DNA from: Rhizobium metallidurans | GTDB taxonomy: Bacteria > Pseudomonadota > Alphaproteobacteria > Rhizobiales > Rhizobiaceae | Length of the DNA stretch: 64,000 nucleotides | Direction: 5' to 3' | NCBI RefSeq assembly: GCF_014196505.1 | Contig: NZ_JACIDW010000004.1 | Location: 124,001-188,000 of the forward strand | In this document: in pieces, positions 26,795-36,981 of the stretch | Layout of the letters: each line of letters opens with the position of its first letter | Position numbering within the stretch: position 1 is the stretch's first letter | Made by a program: the position numbers and the translations under genes | Notes under the pieces: generated by a model | Databases searched by the model: none | What the model saw: only the letters and a program-made list of their open reading frames with translations | Told to the model about the DNA's origin: nothing

Positions 26795-29700
26795 ATGTCT
26801 ATTTCCCCCACGTCTCCGAGCCTGTCCCGCGAGTCCGAAACCAAGCAGATCGATCACAACGACTCGATCCGCGCGACCTATATGTCGATAGAAGACATCA
26901 GGGCGATGGGTGCATCAGCAGCCACGTCAGGTGTCGATTCGCTGGTCGCTTTCGCACCCTTCGACTTCTTCGCCCGGCATAAGGAGAACGAAAAGGAAAT
27001 CCTGCGCGTCTACCGCACGACAGCGGCCGACGTGGAGGCCGGCGAGACCATTACCCCGGCCGCCGAGTGGCTTCTGGACAACCACTACATTGTCGAGGAA
27101 GCGATCCAGGAAGTCCGCCGCGACTTCCCCAAGCGCTTCTACCGCGAATTGCCGACAATCGACGTGAACGGCACAAAGATCCCGCGCACGCTGGCACTGG
27201 CCTGGCTCTATGTCGCCCACACCCACAGCACCATTTCGCAGGAAAGCCTCACCGCGCTGGTCGACGGTTTCCAGGAACACGAGACATTACGGATCGGCGA
27301 GCTCTGGGCGCTGCCTTCGCTGGTGCGCTACGTTCTGGTCGAAAACCTGCGCCGCATCTCGATCCGCGTTGAGCGCAGCCGCCGCATGCGCCGCCGCGCC
27401 AACGAAGCCGCCGACGAATTGGTGCGCCTGACCGACCCGGCAAAAGCCACCGAGTATCTGAAGACGCTTGAGCCGCTTGCCGAGGACAACACCTTCTCGA
27501 CGCAGTTCCTCTACCGCATGCGCGACGGCTCGCAGACATCGAGCCTCGCCATTACATGGCTGGACGAACGCCTCGAGGCGCTCGGCCGTGACACCGAAGC
27601 GACGACGATGGCCGAGCACAGCCGTCTCTCCTCCGGCAACGTCACGATGGGCAACATCATCCGCAGCCTGCGCGAGATCGACGACACCGAATGGTCGGTC
27701 TGGGTCGAGCAGGTCAGCCATGTCGACAAGCTGCTTTGGGACAACTCCGACTACGGCCTTCTCGACTCCGGCTCGCGCAACAAGTATCGCAAGCAGATCG
27801 AAAAGCTCGCCAAGCGCTCGACCATGACCGAAATGGAGATCGCGCAGCTCGCGCTCGACATGACGGCCGAGGCGAAGGAATCGGGCGAGGACGAGCCGCA
27901 CGAACCCAATGTCGGCAGCTTCCTGGCCGGCGCGCAGCGCCCGAAGCTGGAAGCGAGAGCGGTTTACAACCCGACGCTGGTGCAGCACTTCGTTCGCGCC
28001 GTGCGCCGGTTCAACTGGCTGTCGATCGCGGTGCCGGTGCTGCTCCTGACCATTCTCGCGATGGTCGTCGTCGGCCAGTTCATGGCGAGCGCCGGCATGG
28101 CGCCGATCGCGATCATCCTGCTCCTGATCATGTTCTCGCTGCCGGCATCCGAAGGCGCGACGGGTCTCTTCAACACCGTGCTCTCCTTCTTCGTCACGCC
28201 GGCACGCCTGGTGGGCTACGAGTTCAAGGAGGGCATTCCCGAGGACGCACGCACGCTTCTGGTCGTTCCCTGCCTGATCTCGAACCGCGACAGCGTAGAT
28301 GAACTCGTCCGCAACATCGAAGTTCACTATCTCGCCAACCCGCGGGGCGAAATCTACTTCGCGCTGCTGAGCGACTGGCCGGACAGCCAGGTCGAGGAAA
28401 CGGCGGCCGATCTCGAAGTTCTCGACTACGCGCGCCGCGAAGTCGCCAACCTTTCGGCTCGCTACGCCTATGACGGCAAGACCCGCTTCTACCTGCTACA
28501 CCGCCGCCGCCTCTACAATCCGTCGGAAGGCGCATGGATGGGCTGGGAGCGCAAGCGCGGCAAGCTGCACGAGCTGAACCTGCTCCTGCGCGGCGACCGC
28601 GACACGACCTATCTGCCGGGCGCCAATATCGTGCCTGAAAACGTGCAATACGTGATGACGCTCGACGCCGATACGCGCCTGATGCGCGACGCCGTCACCA
28701 AGCTCGTCGGCAAGCTCTATCACCCGACCAACCGCCCCGTGATCAACCCTGAGACCGGCCGTGTCGAAAGCGGCTACGGCGTCTTGCAGCCTCGCGTGAC
28801 GCCATCTTTGACGACGGGCAAGGACGCATCGGTCTTCCAGCGCGTCTTCTCGATCAACCGCGGTCTGGACCCCTATGTCTTCACCGTCTCCGACGTCTAT
28901 CAGGACCTCGCGGGCGAGGGCACCTTCACCGGCAAGGGCCTCTATCACGTCGACGCCTTCGAAGCGGCCCTGAAGGGACGCATCGAGGAAAACTCGGTTC
29001 TCAGCCACGATCTGCTTGAAGGTTCGATGGCGCGCTGCGCGCTCGTCACCGACCTCGAGCTCGTCGAGGACTTCCCGACCCGCTACGAAGTGGAAACCTC
29101 GCGCCAGCATCGCTGGGCGCGTGGCGACTGGCAGCTTCTGCCCTACATGTTCAGCACCAAGCACGGTGTCACCGCGCTCGGCCGCTGGAAGATGTTCGAC
29201 AACCTGCGCCGCTCGCTGACCCCGATCGCCTGGTTCTTCGCCTCCGTACTCGGCTGGTACTTCATGAACCCGCTCGGCGCCCTGATCTGGCAGATCGTGC
29301 TGATCTTCTGCCTGTTCGTCGCACCGACGCTGTCGCTCATCAACGGCATCATCCCGCGCACAAGCGATATCGTCGCCCGCGCCCACCTTTATACCGTCTG
29401 GTCCGACATCCGCGCCGCCAATGCGCAGGTGGCACTCCGCATCGTCTTCATCGCCGACGGCGCCTGCATGATGGCCGACGCCATCGGTCGCTCCCTCTAC
29501 CGCCTCTTCGTCAGCCACAAGCTGATGCTGCAGTGGAAAACCGCGGCAAGCGTCCAGGCCGGCAAACAGGGCACGATCTGGTCCTACTACAAGGCGATGT
29601 GGCATGCGCCGGTGCTGGCACTGCTCGGCCTCGCCTTCGCCGTCCTTTCCGGCGACCAGGCCTATCTCGTCGGCATTCCTTTCGTTGCGCTCTGGATCCT

Positions 29701-32700
29701 CTCTCCGCTGGTGGCCTACTATGTGAGCCAGTCGGCGGAAACCGAAGATCGCCTCGAAGTGGCCGAATCCGTCTCCAACGACCTGCGCAAGATCGCGCGT
29801 CGCACCTGGCGCTATTTCGACACTTTCACGACGGCCGAACAGAACTATCTGCCGCCTGACAACGTCCAGGAAACACCGCACGTCATCGTCGCGACCCGCA
29901 CGTCTCCGACCAACATCGGCGTCTATCTCTTGTCCGTGGTGTCGGGCCGCCAGTTCGGCTGGTTCTCCTTCGAGGAAACCATCGAGCGTCTGGAGCAGAC
30001 GATCGCCACCATCGACAAGATGGAGAAGTTCCGCGGTCACCTGTTCAACTGGTACCACACCGATACGCTGGAAACGCTTGGGCCGCGCTATGTCTCGGCC
30101 GTCGACAGCGGCAACCTCGCCGGTCACCTGATCGCGATCTCGTCGGCCTGCCGCAACTGGGCCGAAGCCCCGTCCGCGCACATGCAGGGCAGCCTCGACG
30201 GCGTCGGCGATACGGCCGGTATCCTGGCCGAAGTGCTGGCCGACCTGCCGGATGATCGCAAGACCGTGCGTCCGCTGCGCCGCCGCCTGGAGGAGCGCAT
30301 CATCGGCTTCCAGAACGCGCTCGCCGCCGTCAAGCGCGAGCACGAATTCGCGTCGATCCGCATCATCAACCTCTCGGTCCTTGCCCGCGACATCCAGAAG
30401 CTCGCCGCCAACCTCGATCACGAGGTGAAGTCGGCACTCAGCGCCGAGGTCACCCAATGGGCCGAGGCGCTGGTCAAGGTCTGCGAAGCCCATATCTCCG
30501 ACAGTACCTTCGACCTCGCCAACATCGACGCGCTCCGCCCGCGTCTGATCGCGCTACGCGACAAGGCACGCGATCTGGCCTTCTCGATGGACTTTGGCTT
30601 CCTCTTCCGTCCGGAGCGTCGTCTTCTGTCGATCGGTTACCGCGTCGAAAGCGGCGAGCTCGATCAGGCCTGCTACGACCTTCTCGCCTCCGAATGCCGC
30701 CTGACCAGCCTCTTCGGCATCGCCAAGGGCGATCTGCCGACCGAGCACTGGTACCGCCTCGGCCGCCAGGTCGTGCCTGTCGGCTCGCGCGGCGCGCTGG
30801 TCTCCTGGTCCGGCTCGATGTTCGAATATCTGATGCCGCCTCTCGTCATGCAGGAGCGTGGCGGCGGCATCCTCAACCAAACCAACAATCTGGTCGTGGT
30901 CGAGCAGATGAACTACGCCCGCAAGCTGGGCATTCCGTGGGGCATCTCGGAAGCGGCCTTCAACGCCCGCGACCATAACCTCAACTACCAGTACACGAAC
31001 TTCGGCGTTCCCACGCTCGGCCTGAAGCGTGGCCTCGGCCACAACGCCGTCATCGCCCCTTACGCCTCGATCCTCGCCAGCCAGTACAACCCGCCAGCGG
31101 CGATCGAGAACCTGGAACGCCTGCGCAAGCTCGGCGCGCTTGGAAAATACGGCTTCCACGATGCGGTGGACTTCACGCCGACCCGCGTGCCCGAAGGCAA
31201 GACCTGCGCGGTGGTCTACAACTACTATGCCCACCACCACGGCATGTCGATCGCGGCCGTCGCCAACGTCGCTTTCAACGGTCACCTGCGCGAACTCTTC
31301 CACTCCGATCCCGTCATCGAAGCGGCCGAGCTGATGCTGCAGGAAAAGGCGCCGCGCGACATTCCAGTGATGAGCGGCAAGCACGAGTCCGACACGCCTG
31401 CCAGCATCCAGGACGACCTGTTGCGTCCGGAAATCCGCAAGATCTACGATCCGGCGGCGCGCGATCGCGAACTGGTCTTCCTGTCGAATGGCCACTACTC
31501 GATGATGCTCACCGCAACCGGCGCCGGTTACTCGCGCTGGAACGGCCAGTCCGTTTCACGCTGGAAGCCCGATCCGACCGAGGATCGCTGGGGCACCTTC
31601 ATCTTCCTGCGCGACACCGCCACCAACGAATGGTGGTCGGCAACGGCGGAACCGAAGAGCATCGAAGGCGAGCAGGTCAAGGTTCTCTTCGCCGATGAAA
31701 AGGCGGAATTCACCAAGACCGTTGGCGATCTCACCAGTGAGGTCGAGGTCATCGTCGCCACCGAGCACGACGCCGAAGGCCGCCGCCTGACGCTGCTCAA
31801 CACCGGCGCGGAAGACCGCTTCATCGAAGTGACCTCCTATCTCGAGCCGGTGCTCACCACCGACGACACCGACAACGCCCATCCGGCCTTCGCCCGCATG
31901 TTCGTGAAGACGGAGATCGGCAAGCGCGGCGACGTCATTCGCGTCGAGCGTAACAAGCGCGACGGCAACGAACCGAATATCGCGGTCGCGCATCTGATCG
32001 TCGACAACGCCGGCACGACGCGCCCCACCGAGTTCGAAACCGACCGCCGCAAGTTCCTCGGACGCGGCCGCAGCCTTGCAAACGCTGCCGCCTTCGACCA
32101 GGGCGCCACGCTGTCGGGCACCGATGGTTTCACGCTCGATCCGGTGCTGTCGCTCCGCCGCACCGTCCGTGTTCCCGCCGGCAAGAAGGTCAGCGTGATT
32201 TTCTGGACCATCGCGGCACCATCACGCAACGAGGTGGACCAGGCGGTCGATCGCTACCGCCACGCCGATTCCTTCAATCACGAACTCGTCCAGGCCTGGA
32301 CACGCACGCAGGTGCAGATGCGCCACGTCGGCGTCACCTCGCAACAGGCGTCCGCCTTCCAGCATCTCGGCCGCCACCTCGTCTACCCGGACATGTATCT
32401 GCGCGCGGATACGGCCGCGGTTCAGGCGGGCATGCAGTCGCAGTCCTCGCTTTGGCCGCTGGCGATTTCGGGCGATTTCCCGATCTTCACGCTGCGCATC
32501 AACGACGACATGGACCTCGACATCGCCAAGGAGGCGCTGCTGGCACAGGAATACCTGCGCTCGCGTGGTGTCACCGCCGATCTGGTGATCATGAACGAGC
32601 GCGCCTCTTCCTATGCGCAGGACATGCAGCACGCCGTCGACCAGATGGCCGAGAACGTCCGTCGTCTCGGCCAGGCCGACGGGCTGCGCCAGCACATCTT

Positions 32701-35314
32701 CACGGTCCGCAAGGACCTGATGGAGGAATCGACCTACCATGCGCTGATTTCGGCATCCCGCGTCACCTTCCATGCCAAGAACGGCAAGATCATCGATCAG
32801 ATCAATCGTGCCGTGGCGTTGTTCGCGCCGACCAAGGAAGAGCAGCTGGAACTCGAGAAGGCCAACGCCGCCCGGTCGCGGGCCAAGCGCACGGCACCAG
32901 CCGCCAGGGCCTCGGTCCCGGCACTGGTTATCGAAGAGCACGGCGATCTGAACTTCTGGAACGGCATCGGCGGCTTCTCCGGCGATGGTCGCGAGTATGT
33001 CGTCCGCATCCCGGGCGGCCACGCCACCCCGCAGCCGTGGATCAACGTAATCTCCAACGAGAAATTTGGTTTCCACGTCGCGGCCGAAGGCGCGGGCTTC
33101 ACCTGGAGCACCAATTCGCGTGACTACCAGCTGACCCCGTGGACCAATGACGCGGTCATCAACCGGCCGGGCGAGGCGATCTATGTGATGGATCGCGACA
33201 GCGGCGCCGTCATGACACCCTTCGCCGCCCTGTCCGATCGCCAGGACATCCAGTTCGAGGCCCGGCACGGCCTCGGCTACTCGGTCTTCTCCAGCGTCCA
33301 GAACGACGTGGCGCTGGAACTGACCCAGACGGTCGATCGCGAACGTCCGGTGAAGCTCCAGCGGTTGCGCCTGCGCAACAATGGCGGCAGCCAGCGCAAG
33401 CTTCGTCTCTACGGCTATGTCGAGTGGGTGCTCGGCAACAATCCGCAGAAGACGGCGCCGTTCATTCTCTCCGAGCATGACGCCGAGACCGGCGCCCTGT
33501 TTGCGAGCAACAACTACAGCATCGACTACTCCTCGCGCGTGGCGTTCTTCGCTGCCAGCGAAACATTGTCGGGCTACACGGCAAGCCGTCGCGAGTTCAT
33601 TGGCAAGGCGGGCAGCATCAAGGCTCCGATGGCCTTGAATCCGGCTACCGTTCTGTCGAGCAATATCGATCTGGACGGCGATCCGGCGGCGGCTCTCGCG
33701 ATCGACATCGATCTCGCCGCTGGGGAGGAGCGCGATGTCATCCTTTATCTCGGCGACACCGCGACGAAGGAGGAAGCCCGCGCGCTGATAACGGATATCC
33801 GCAAGTCGTCCTTCGACGGTACGGTACAGGCAAATCGGGATTTCTGGCACGCCTTCACCGGCAAGCTCCAGATCTCGACCCCCGACCAGGGCATGAACAC
33901 CCTGATCAACACCTGGCTCCCCTACCAGAGCCTCGGCTGCCGCATCATGGCACGCACCGCCTTCTATCAGGCCAGCGGCGCCTTCGGCTTCCGCGACCAG
34001 CTGCAGGACACCCTGGCTTTCGTGCTGCACGAGCCATCGATCGCCCGCAAGCAGATCGTCAACGCCGCCTCGCGTCAGTTCCGGGAAGGCGATGTCCAGC
34101 ATTGGTGGCTGCCGGGAACCGGTGCCGGCGTTCGCACGCTGATTTCCGACGACGTGGTCTGGCTGGCCTACGCCATCCATCACTATTGCACGGTGACCGG
34201 CGATAAGAGCGTTCTTGAAGATGAGCTCTCCTTCATCGAGGGTCCGGCGCTTCTGCAGGGTCAGCACGACTCCTTCTATCGCCCGGAAATATCCGAGGAC
34301 AAGGTGAGCATATACGAGCATGCCGCGATCGCGCTCGACCTCGCCATCGCCCGCAAGGGGGCGAACGGCCTGCCGCTGTTTCTCGGCGGCGACTGGAACG
34401 ACGGCATGAACCGCGTCGGCATCGGCGGCAAGGGCACGAGCGTCTGGCTCGGCTGGTTCCTCGCCGGCGCGCTCCGCTCCTTCAGCACCTTCGCCGCCGA
34501 ACGTGGCGACACGGCCCGCGTCGAGCGCTGGAGCAAGCATCTGGCCGAACTCAAGGCGGCGCTTGAAAGCGCTGGCTGGGACGGCGCCCACTATCGCCGC
34601 GGCACCTTCGACGACGGCAGCCTGCTCGGCTCGAAGGAAAGCCTGGAATGCCAGATCGATTCGATCGCGCAGTCCTGGAGCGTGCTGTCAGGGGAGGGCG
34701 ATCCGGCCCATGCCGCCAAGGCGATGGACTCGGTGCTCTCGAAGCTGGTGGACATGGATGCGCGCATCATCCGCCTGTTCACGCCACCCTTCGCCAACTC
34801 GGCCAAGGATCCCGGCTACATCAAGGCCTATCCGCCCGGCGTTCGCGAAAACGGCGGCCAGTACACCCATGCGGCCACCTGGGTGGTCATGGCGCTGGCC
34901 GAACTCAACCGTGGCGATGACGCGCTGCGTTGCTTCGACCTCCTGAACCCGATCAGCCACTCCAGGGACCCGGCTTCGGCCGAGCACTACCGCGTGGAAC
35001 CCTATGTCATCGCCGCCGACGTCTATGGCGACGGCGACTTGACCGGTCGCGGTGGCTGGACCTGGTACACCGGTTCCGCCGGCTGGCTCTACCGCGCGGC
35101 CGTCGAGGGCATCCTTGGAATCCGGCTCAAGAACGGCCGTATCCATGTGAAGCCGTCGCTGCCGACAACATGGGAAGGCTTCTCCGCGGAAATCGAGCAC
35201 GCTGGGACCAAATACCTCATTTCGGTCTCAAAATCGTCCCATCCGCGGGGGTACGATCTGACCATCAACGGACGTCAAGTCACCGATCCCGACGAGGGAT
35301 ATCCGGTCGGATAA
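26795..35314 (+). CDS. ndvB: Cyclic beta-1,2-glucan synthase NdvB/ChvB
   Basis: This giant inner-membrane enzyme (2839 residues; family about 2830) initiates, elongates, cyclises and exports periplasmic cyclic beta-1,2-glucans from UDP-glucose, which rhizobia need for osmotic adaptation and host infection. Three hydrophobic zones are visible near residues 405-450, 810-850 and 935-975. The glycosyltransferase region between the first two contains the metal-site LDADTR (Asp624, Asp626) and the Q771-H-R-W774 motif of processive transferases. The C-terminal third has the GH94 phosphorylase-like domain thought to set ring size, with WLPYQSLGCR and GDWNDGMNRVG. The ATG at 26795 fits the family N terminus, although its ribosome-binding site is weak. 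opgC follows. Confidence 0.97.
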   Translation: MSISPTSPSLSRESETKQIDHNDSIRATYMSIEDIRAMGASAATSGVDSLVAFAPFDFFARHKENEKEILRVYRTTAADVEAGETITPAAEWLLDNHYIVEEAIQEVRRDFPKRFYRELPTIDVNGTKIPRTLALAWLYVAHTHSTISQESLTALVDGFQEHETLRIGELWALPSLVRYVLVENLRRISIRVERSRRMRRRANEAADELVRLTDPAKATEYLKTLEPLAEDNTFSTQFLYRMRDGSQTSSLAITWLDERLEALGRDTEATTMAEHSRLSSGNVTMGNIIRSLREIDDTEWSVWVEQVSHVDKLLWDNSDYGLLDSGSRNKYRKQIEKLAKRSTMTEMEIAQLALDMTAEAKESGEDEPHEPNVGSFLAGAQRPKLEARAVYNPTLVQHFVRAVRRFNWLSIAVPVLLLTILAMVVVGQFMASAGMAPIAIILLLIMFSLPASEGATGLFNTVLSFFVTPARLVGYEFKEGIPEDARTLLVVPCLISNRDSVDELVRNIEVHYLANPRGEIYFALLSDWPDSQVEETAADLEVLDYARREVANLSARYAYDGKTRFYLLHRRRLYNPSEGAWMGWERKRGKLHELNLLLRGDRDTTYLPGANIVPENVQYVMTLDADTRLMRDAVTKLVGKLYHPTNRPVINPETGRVESGYGVLQPRVTPSLTTGKDASVFQRVFSINRGLDPYVFTVSDVYQDLAGEGTFTGKGLYHVDAFEAALKGRIEENSVLSHDLLEGSMARCALVTDLELVEDFPTRYEVETSRQHRWARGDWQLLPYMFSTKHGVTALGRWKMFDNLRRSLTPIAWFFASVLGWYFMNPLGALIWQIVLIFCLFVAPTLSLINGIIPRTSDIVARAHLYTVWSDIRAANAQVALRIVFIADGACMMADAIGRSLYRLFVSHKLMLQWKTAASVQAGKQGTIWSYYKAMWHAPVLALLGLAFAVLSGDQAYLVGIPFVALWILSPLVAYYVSQSAETEDRLEVAESVSNDLRKIARRTWRYFDTFTTAEQNYLPPDNVQETPHVIVATRTSPTNIGVYLLSVVSGRQFGWFSFEETIERLEQTIATIDKMEKFRGHLFNWYHTDTLETLGPRYVSAVDSGNLAGHLIAISSACRNWAEAPSAHMQGSLDGVGDTAGILAEVLADLPDDRKTVRPLRRRLEERIIGFQNALAAVKREHEFASIRIINLSVLARDIQKLAANLDHEVKSALSAEVTQWAEALVKVCEAHISDSTFDLANIDALRPRLIALRDKARDLAFSMDFGFLFRPERRLLSIGYRVESGELDQACYDLLASECRLTSLFGIAKGDLPTEHWYRLGRQVVPVGSRGALVSWSGSMFEYLMPPLVMQERGGGILNQTNNLVVVEQMNYARKLGIPWGISEAAFNARDHNLNYQYTNFGVPTLGLKRGLGHNAVIAPYASILASQYNPPAAIENLERLRKLGALGKYGFHDAVDFTPTRVPEGKTCAVVYNYYAHHHGMSIAAVANVAFNGHLRELFHSDPVIEAAELMLQEKAPRDIPVMSGKHESDTPASIQDDLLRPEIRKIYDPAARDRELVFLSNGHYSMMLTATGAGYSRWNGQSVSRWKPDPTEDRWGTFIFLRDTATNEWWSATAEPKSIEGEQVKVLFADEKAEFTKTVGDLTSEVEVIVATEHDAEGRRLTLLNTGAEDRFIEVTSYLEPVLTTDDTDNAHPAFARMFVKTEIGKRGDVIRVERNKRDGNEPNIAVAHLIVDNAGTTRPTEFETDRRKFLGRGRSLANAAAFDQGATLSGTDGFTLDPVLSLRRTVRVPAGKKVSVIFWTIAAPSRNEVDQAVDRYRHADSFNHELVQAWTRTQVQMRHVGVTSQQASAFQHLGRHLVYPDMYLRADTAAVQAGMQSQSSLWPLAISGDFPIFTLRINDDMDLDIAKEALLAQEYLRSRGVTADLVIMNERASSYAQDMQHAVDQMAENVRRLGQADGLRQHIFTVRKDLMEESTYHALISASRVTFHAKNGKIIDQINRAVALFAPTKEEQLELEKANAARSRAKRTAPAARASVPALVIEEHGDLNFWNGIGGFSGDGREYVVRIPGGHATPQPWINVISNEKFGFHVAAEGAGFTWSTNSRDYQLTPWTNDAVINRPGEAIYVMDRDSGAVMTPFAALSDRQDIQFEARHGLGYSVFSSVQNDVALELTQTVDRERPVKLQRLRLRNNGGSQRKLRLYGYVEWVLGNNPQKTAPFILSEHDAETGALFASNNYSIDYSSRVAFFAASETLSGYTASRREFIGKAGSIKAPMALNPATVLSSNIDLDGDPAAALAIDIDLAAGEERDVILYLGDTATKEEARALITDIRKSSFDGTVQANRDFWHAFTGKLQISTPDQGMNTLINTWLPYQSLGCRIMARTAFYQASGAFGFRDQLQDTLAFVLHEPSIARKQIVNAASRQFREGDVQHWWLPGTGAGVRTLISDDVVWLAYAIHHYCTVTGDKSVLEDELSFIEGPALLQGQHDSFYRPEISEDKVSIYEHAAIALDLAIARKGANGLPLFLGGDWNDGMNRVGIGGKGTSVWLGWFLAGALRSFSTFAAERGDTARVERWSKHLAELKAALESAGWDGAHYRRGTFDDGSLLGSKESLECQIDSIAQSWSVLSGEGDPAHAAKAMDSVLSKLVDMDARIIRLFTPPFANSAKDPGYIKAYPPGVRENGGQYTHAATWVVMALAELNRGDDALRCFDLLNPISHSRDPASAEHYRVEPYVIAADVYGDGDLTGRGGWTWYTGSAGWLYRAAVEGILGIRLKNGRIHVKPSLPTTWEGFSAEIEHAGTKYLISVSKSSHPRGYDLTINGRQVTDPDEGYPVG

Positions 35315-35346
35315 CCGCACTTTTCCTGCAAACCATCCGGCGATTC

Positions 35347-35380
35347 GTTGAGGCCAAAGGGGAAACCTTTTGGCCTCAAC
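35347..35380 (+). promoter_or_regulatory. Perfect 12 bp stem-loop between ndvB and opgC
   Basis: GTTGAGGCCAAA (35347-35358) pairs perfectly with TTTGGCCTCAAC (35369-35380) around a short loop. No T-run follows, so it is more likely an mRNA-stabilising or processing hairpin at the 3' end of ndvB, or a transcript-polarity element, than a strong terminator. The opgC ribosome-binding site begins 22 bp later. Confidence 0.6.
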
Positions 35381-35411
35381 TGCGTTTGCAAATGGAAGCA
35401 TGGAGAGGTCA

Positions 35412-36647
35412 ATGGTAACGACGCCCGAAAATACGTTCGGTGCGGAGCGCAGGATTGCGACCGCGGCGCCATCGAAACGAGACACGCGATTGGACGTTCT
35501 GCGCGGTCTCGCGTTGATCACGATCTTCATCAATCATGTGCCCGGCCAGATTTTCGAATATCTGACCACCAAGAACTACGGCTTTTCGGACGCGGCCGAA
35601 GCCTTCGTGCTGATCTCGGGCATCGCCGTGGGTATCGCATACGGCTCGCGCTTCAAGATCGGCGCCTGGTTCGAAACCGCCAAGCAATCGACGAAGCGCG
35701 CCTTCACGCTCTATCTCGCCCACATGATCACCACGTTCATGACGCTCGCGCTCTTCCTCGCGGGTGCCTGGCTGTTTCATCGCCCGGGGCTTCTCTGCCA
35801 GATCAACATCCTCGCTGTTCTCACCAACCCGCAGGCCGGCATTCCCTCCCTGATGCTGCTTGGCCACCAGATCGGCTACAACAACATCCTGCCGATGTAT
35901 GGGGCCCTGATGCTCATGGTGCCCATCATTCTGCTGCTGGAAGCCAAGAGCCCGCTGCTCGCCTTGGGGGTATCGGGCTCGGTCTGGCTGCTCTCCGGCA
36001 TCTTCGAGATCGCGCCACGAAACACGCTGATCGAGGGCTACTGGTTCCTCAATCCGCTGTCCTGGCAGTTCCTCTTCACCATCGGCATCGTCGGCATGAT
36101 GCATGTGCGCCGTGGCGGCAAGCTGCCGCGCCACCCGCTGCTGATGGCTCTGGCTGCCGGTTATGTCGGTCTGTCCTTCGTGTGGGTCGTCGGTCAGCTT
36201 TGGGGCATCGGCAACACGCTGGCGTCGCTCGGCCTTCCGACCGTCATTACCGGTTTCGACAAGACCTTCCTGTCCTTGCCCCGCCTGTTGCACGTGCTGG
36301 CGCTTGGCTATCTGGTACTCAACATCGACGCGCTCTCCAGTCTGCTGCGCCGTCCGGAAAGCAATCCGCTGGTCATCTTCGGCCGCCATTCGCTGAACAT
36401 TTTCGTCGCCGGCACGATCCTGGCGATGGTCGGTCAGGTGCTGCTTTACATCAGCAATGGCGACAAGGTCATTGGCCCGATCTTCGTGGTTCTCGGCCTC
36501 GTTATCCAGTTCGTCTACGCCTATCATCTGGAAAACAAGCGCAAGCTCGCTCGCGCCGCCTCCGGCAAGGTCAGGGCACCGCAGACCGGGGGATTGCAGG
36601 CGGTTTCCGTGCGTGCCGATCGCTCCCGTGGCATGAACAGGAAGTAA
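35412..36647 (+). CDS. opgC: OpgC-type membrane acyltransferase (cyclic glucan modification)
   Basis: A 411-residue polytopic membrane protein with about ten helices and the OpgC N terminus RLDVLRGLALITIFINHVPG, including the conserved histidine. FGRHSLNIFVAGTIL near the end is also typical. In related bacteria OpgC adds succinyl groups to periplasmic glucans, and its position directly after ndvB supports that role here. I chose the ATG at 35412 because GGAGAGG lies at the right distance. Earlier in-frame codons (TTG 35370, ATG 35400) fall on or next to the stem-loop. A GC-rich inverted repeat follows the stop (36652-36690). Confidence 0.92.
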   Translation: MVTTPENTFGAERRIATAAPSKRDTRLDVLRGLALITIFINHVPGQIFEYLTTKNYGFSDAAEAFVLISGIAVGIAYGSRFKIGAWFETAKQSTKRAFTLYLAHMITTFMTLALFLAGAWLFHRPGLLCQINILAVLTNPQAGIPSLMLLGHQIGYNNILPMYGALMLMVPIILLLEAKSPLLALGVSGSVWLLSGIFEIAPRNTLIEGYWFLNPLSWQFLFTIGIVGMMHVRRGGKLPRHPLLMALAAGYVGLSFVWVVGQLWGIGNTLASLGLPTVITGFDKTFLSLPRLLHVLALGYLVLNIDALSSLLRRPESNPLVIFGRHSLNIFVAGTILAMVGQVLLYISNGDKVIGPIFVVLGLVIQFVYAYHLENKRKLARAASGKVRAPQTGGLQAVSVRADRSRGMNRK

Positions 36648-36751
36648 CACCTCAAGGCCGCTTCGGCGCCATGCGCGGCGGCGCGGCCTTGCGCAAAAAC
36701 CTTGACTCCTGTGGAAAACCTTTTATGAGCAGCGGTGGAAAAGGAATATCC

Positions 36752-36871
36752 ATGGTTCTGCAGGAACACGCCATTGCCGCACGCAGTGACCGGGCACGAG
36801 TTGCCGGGGTGGTTATGATTTTTCCGGTTTCTTCCAAAACCAAGGCCAAAACGACGACGAAAACCGTCTGA
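36752..36871 (+). CDS. Short Thr/Lys-rich ORF upstream of asd, possible leader peptide
   Basis: A 39-residue ORF that starts at an ATG with AAAGGA at good spacing and ends with KTKAKTTTKTV, in which nine of the last eleven residues are Lys or Thr. These are end products of the aspartate pathway in which the next gene, asd, acts. A TTGACT (about 36699) lies upstream. An in-frame ATG at 36725 is less well placed. It may be a leader peptide that senses Thr/Lys-tRNA supply, or a small protein without such a role. I recognise no family. Confidence 0.45.
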   Translation: MVLQEHAIAARSDRARVAGVVMIFPVSSKTKAKTTTKTV

Positions 36872-36886
36872 CGTCTCTGGCCTGCC

Positions 36887-36976
36887 GCTCTCTCCCCGGC
36901 TCGGCTGGGGACAGGAAGCCGCAATCGTTGCGCGCTTTCCCCCTCACCGAACTAGAGGAGAGATGAGAAAGAGAGC
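36887..36976 (+). promoter_or_regulatory. Possible ribosome-site sequestering element before asd
   Basis: GCTCTCT (36887-36893), 15 bases after the short ORF's stop, is the exact complement of AGAGAGC (36970-36976), which holds the asd ribosome-binding site. The overlapping TCTCTCC can instead pair with GGAGAGA (36957-36963). A separate hairpin, CCCCGGCTCGGCTGGGG, lies between. This allows alternative folds that open or close asd translation. No intrinsic terminator is seen. The mechanism is inferred. Confidence 0.35.
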
Positions 36977-36981
36977 TTGAA

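Noticed and set aside
28496..34591. Long antisense frames (665 and 789 codons) opposite ndvB
   Set aside because: They mirror the codon bias of ndvB and contain no motifs.
36652..36690. Inverted repeat CAAGGCCGC...GCGGCCTTG after opgC as an intrinsic terminator
   Set aside because: The loop is long and the following bases are CGCAAAAACC on this strand, with no T-run. It is mentioned with opgC only.
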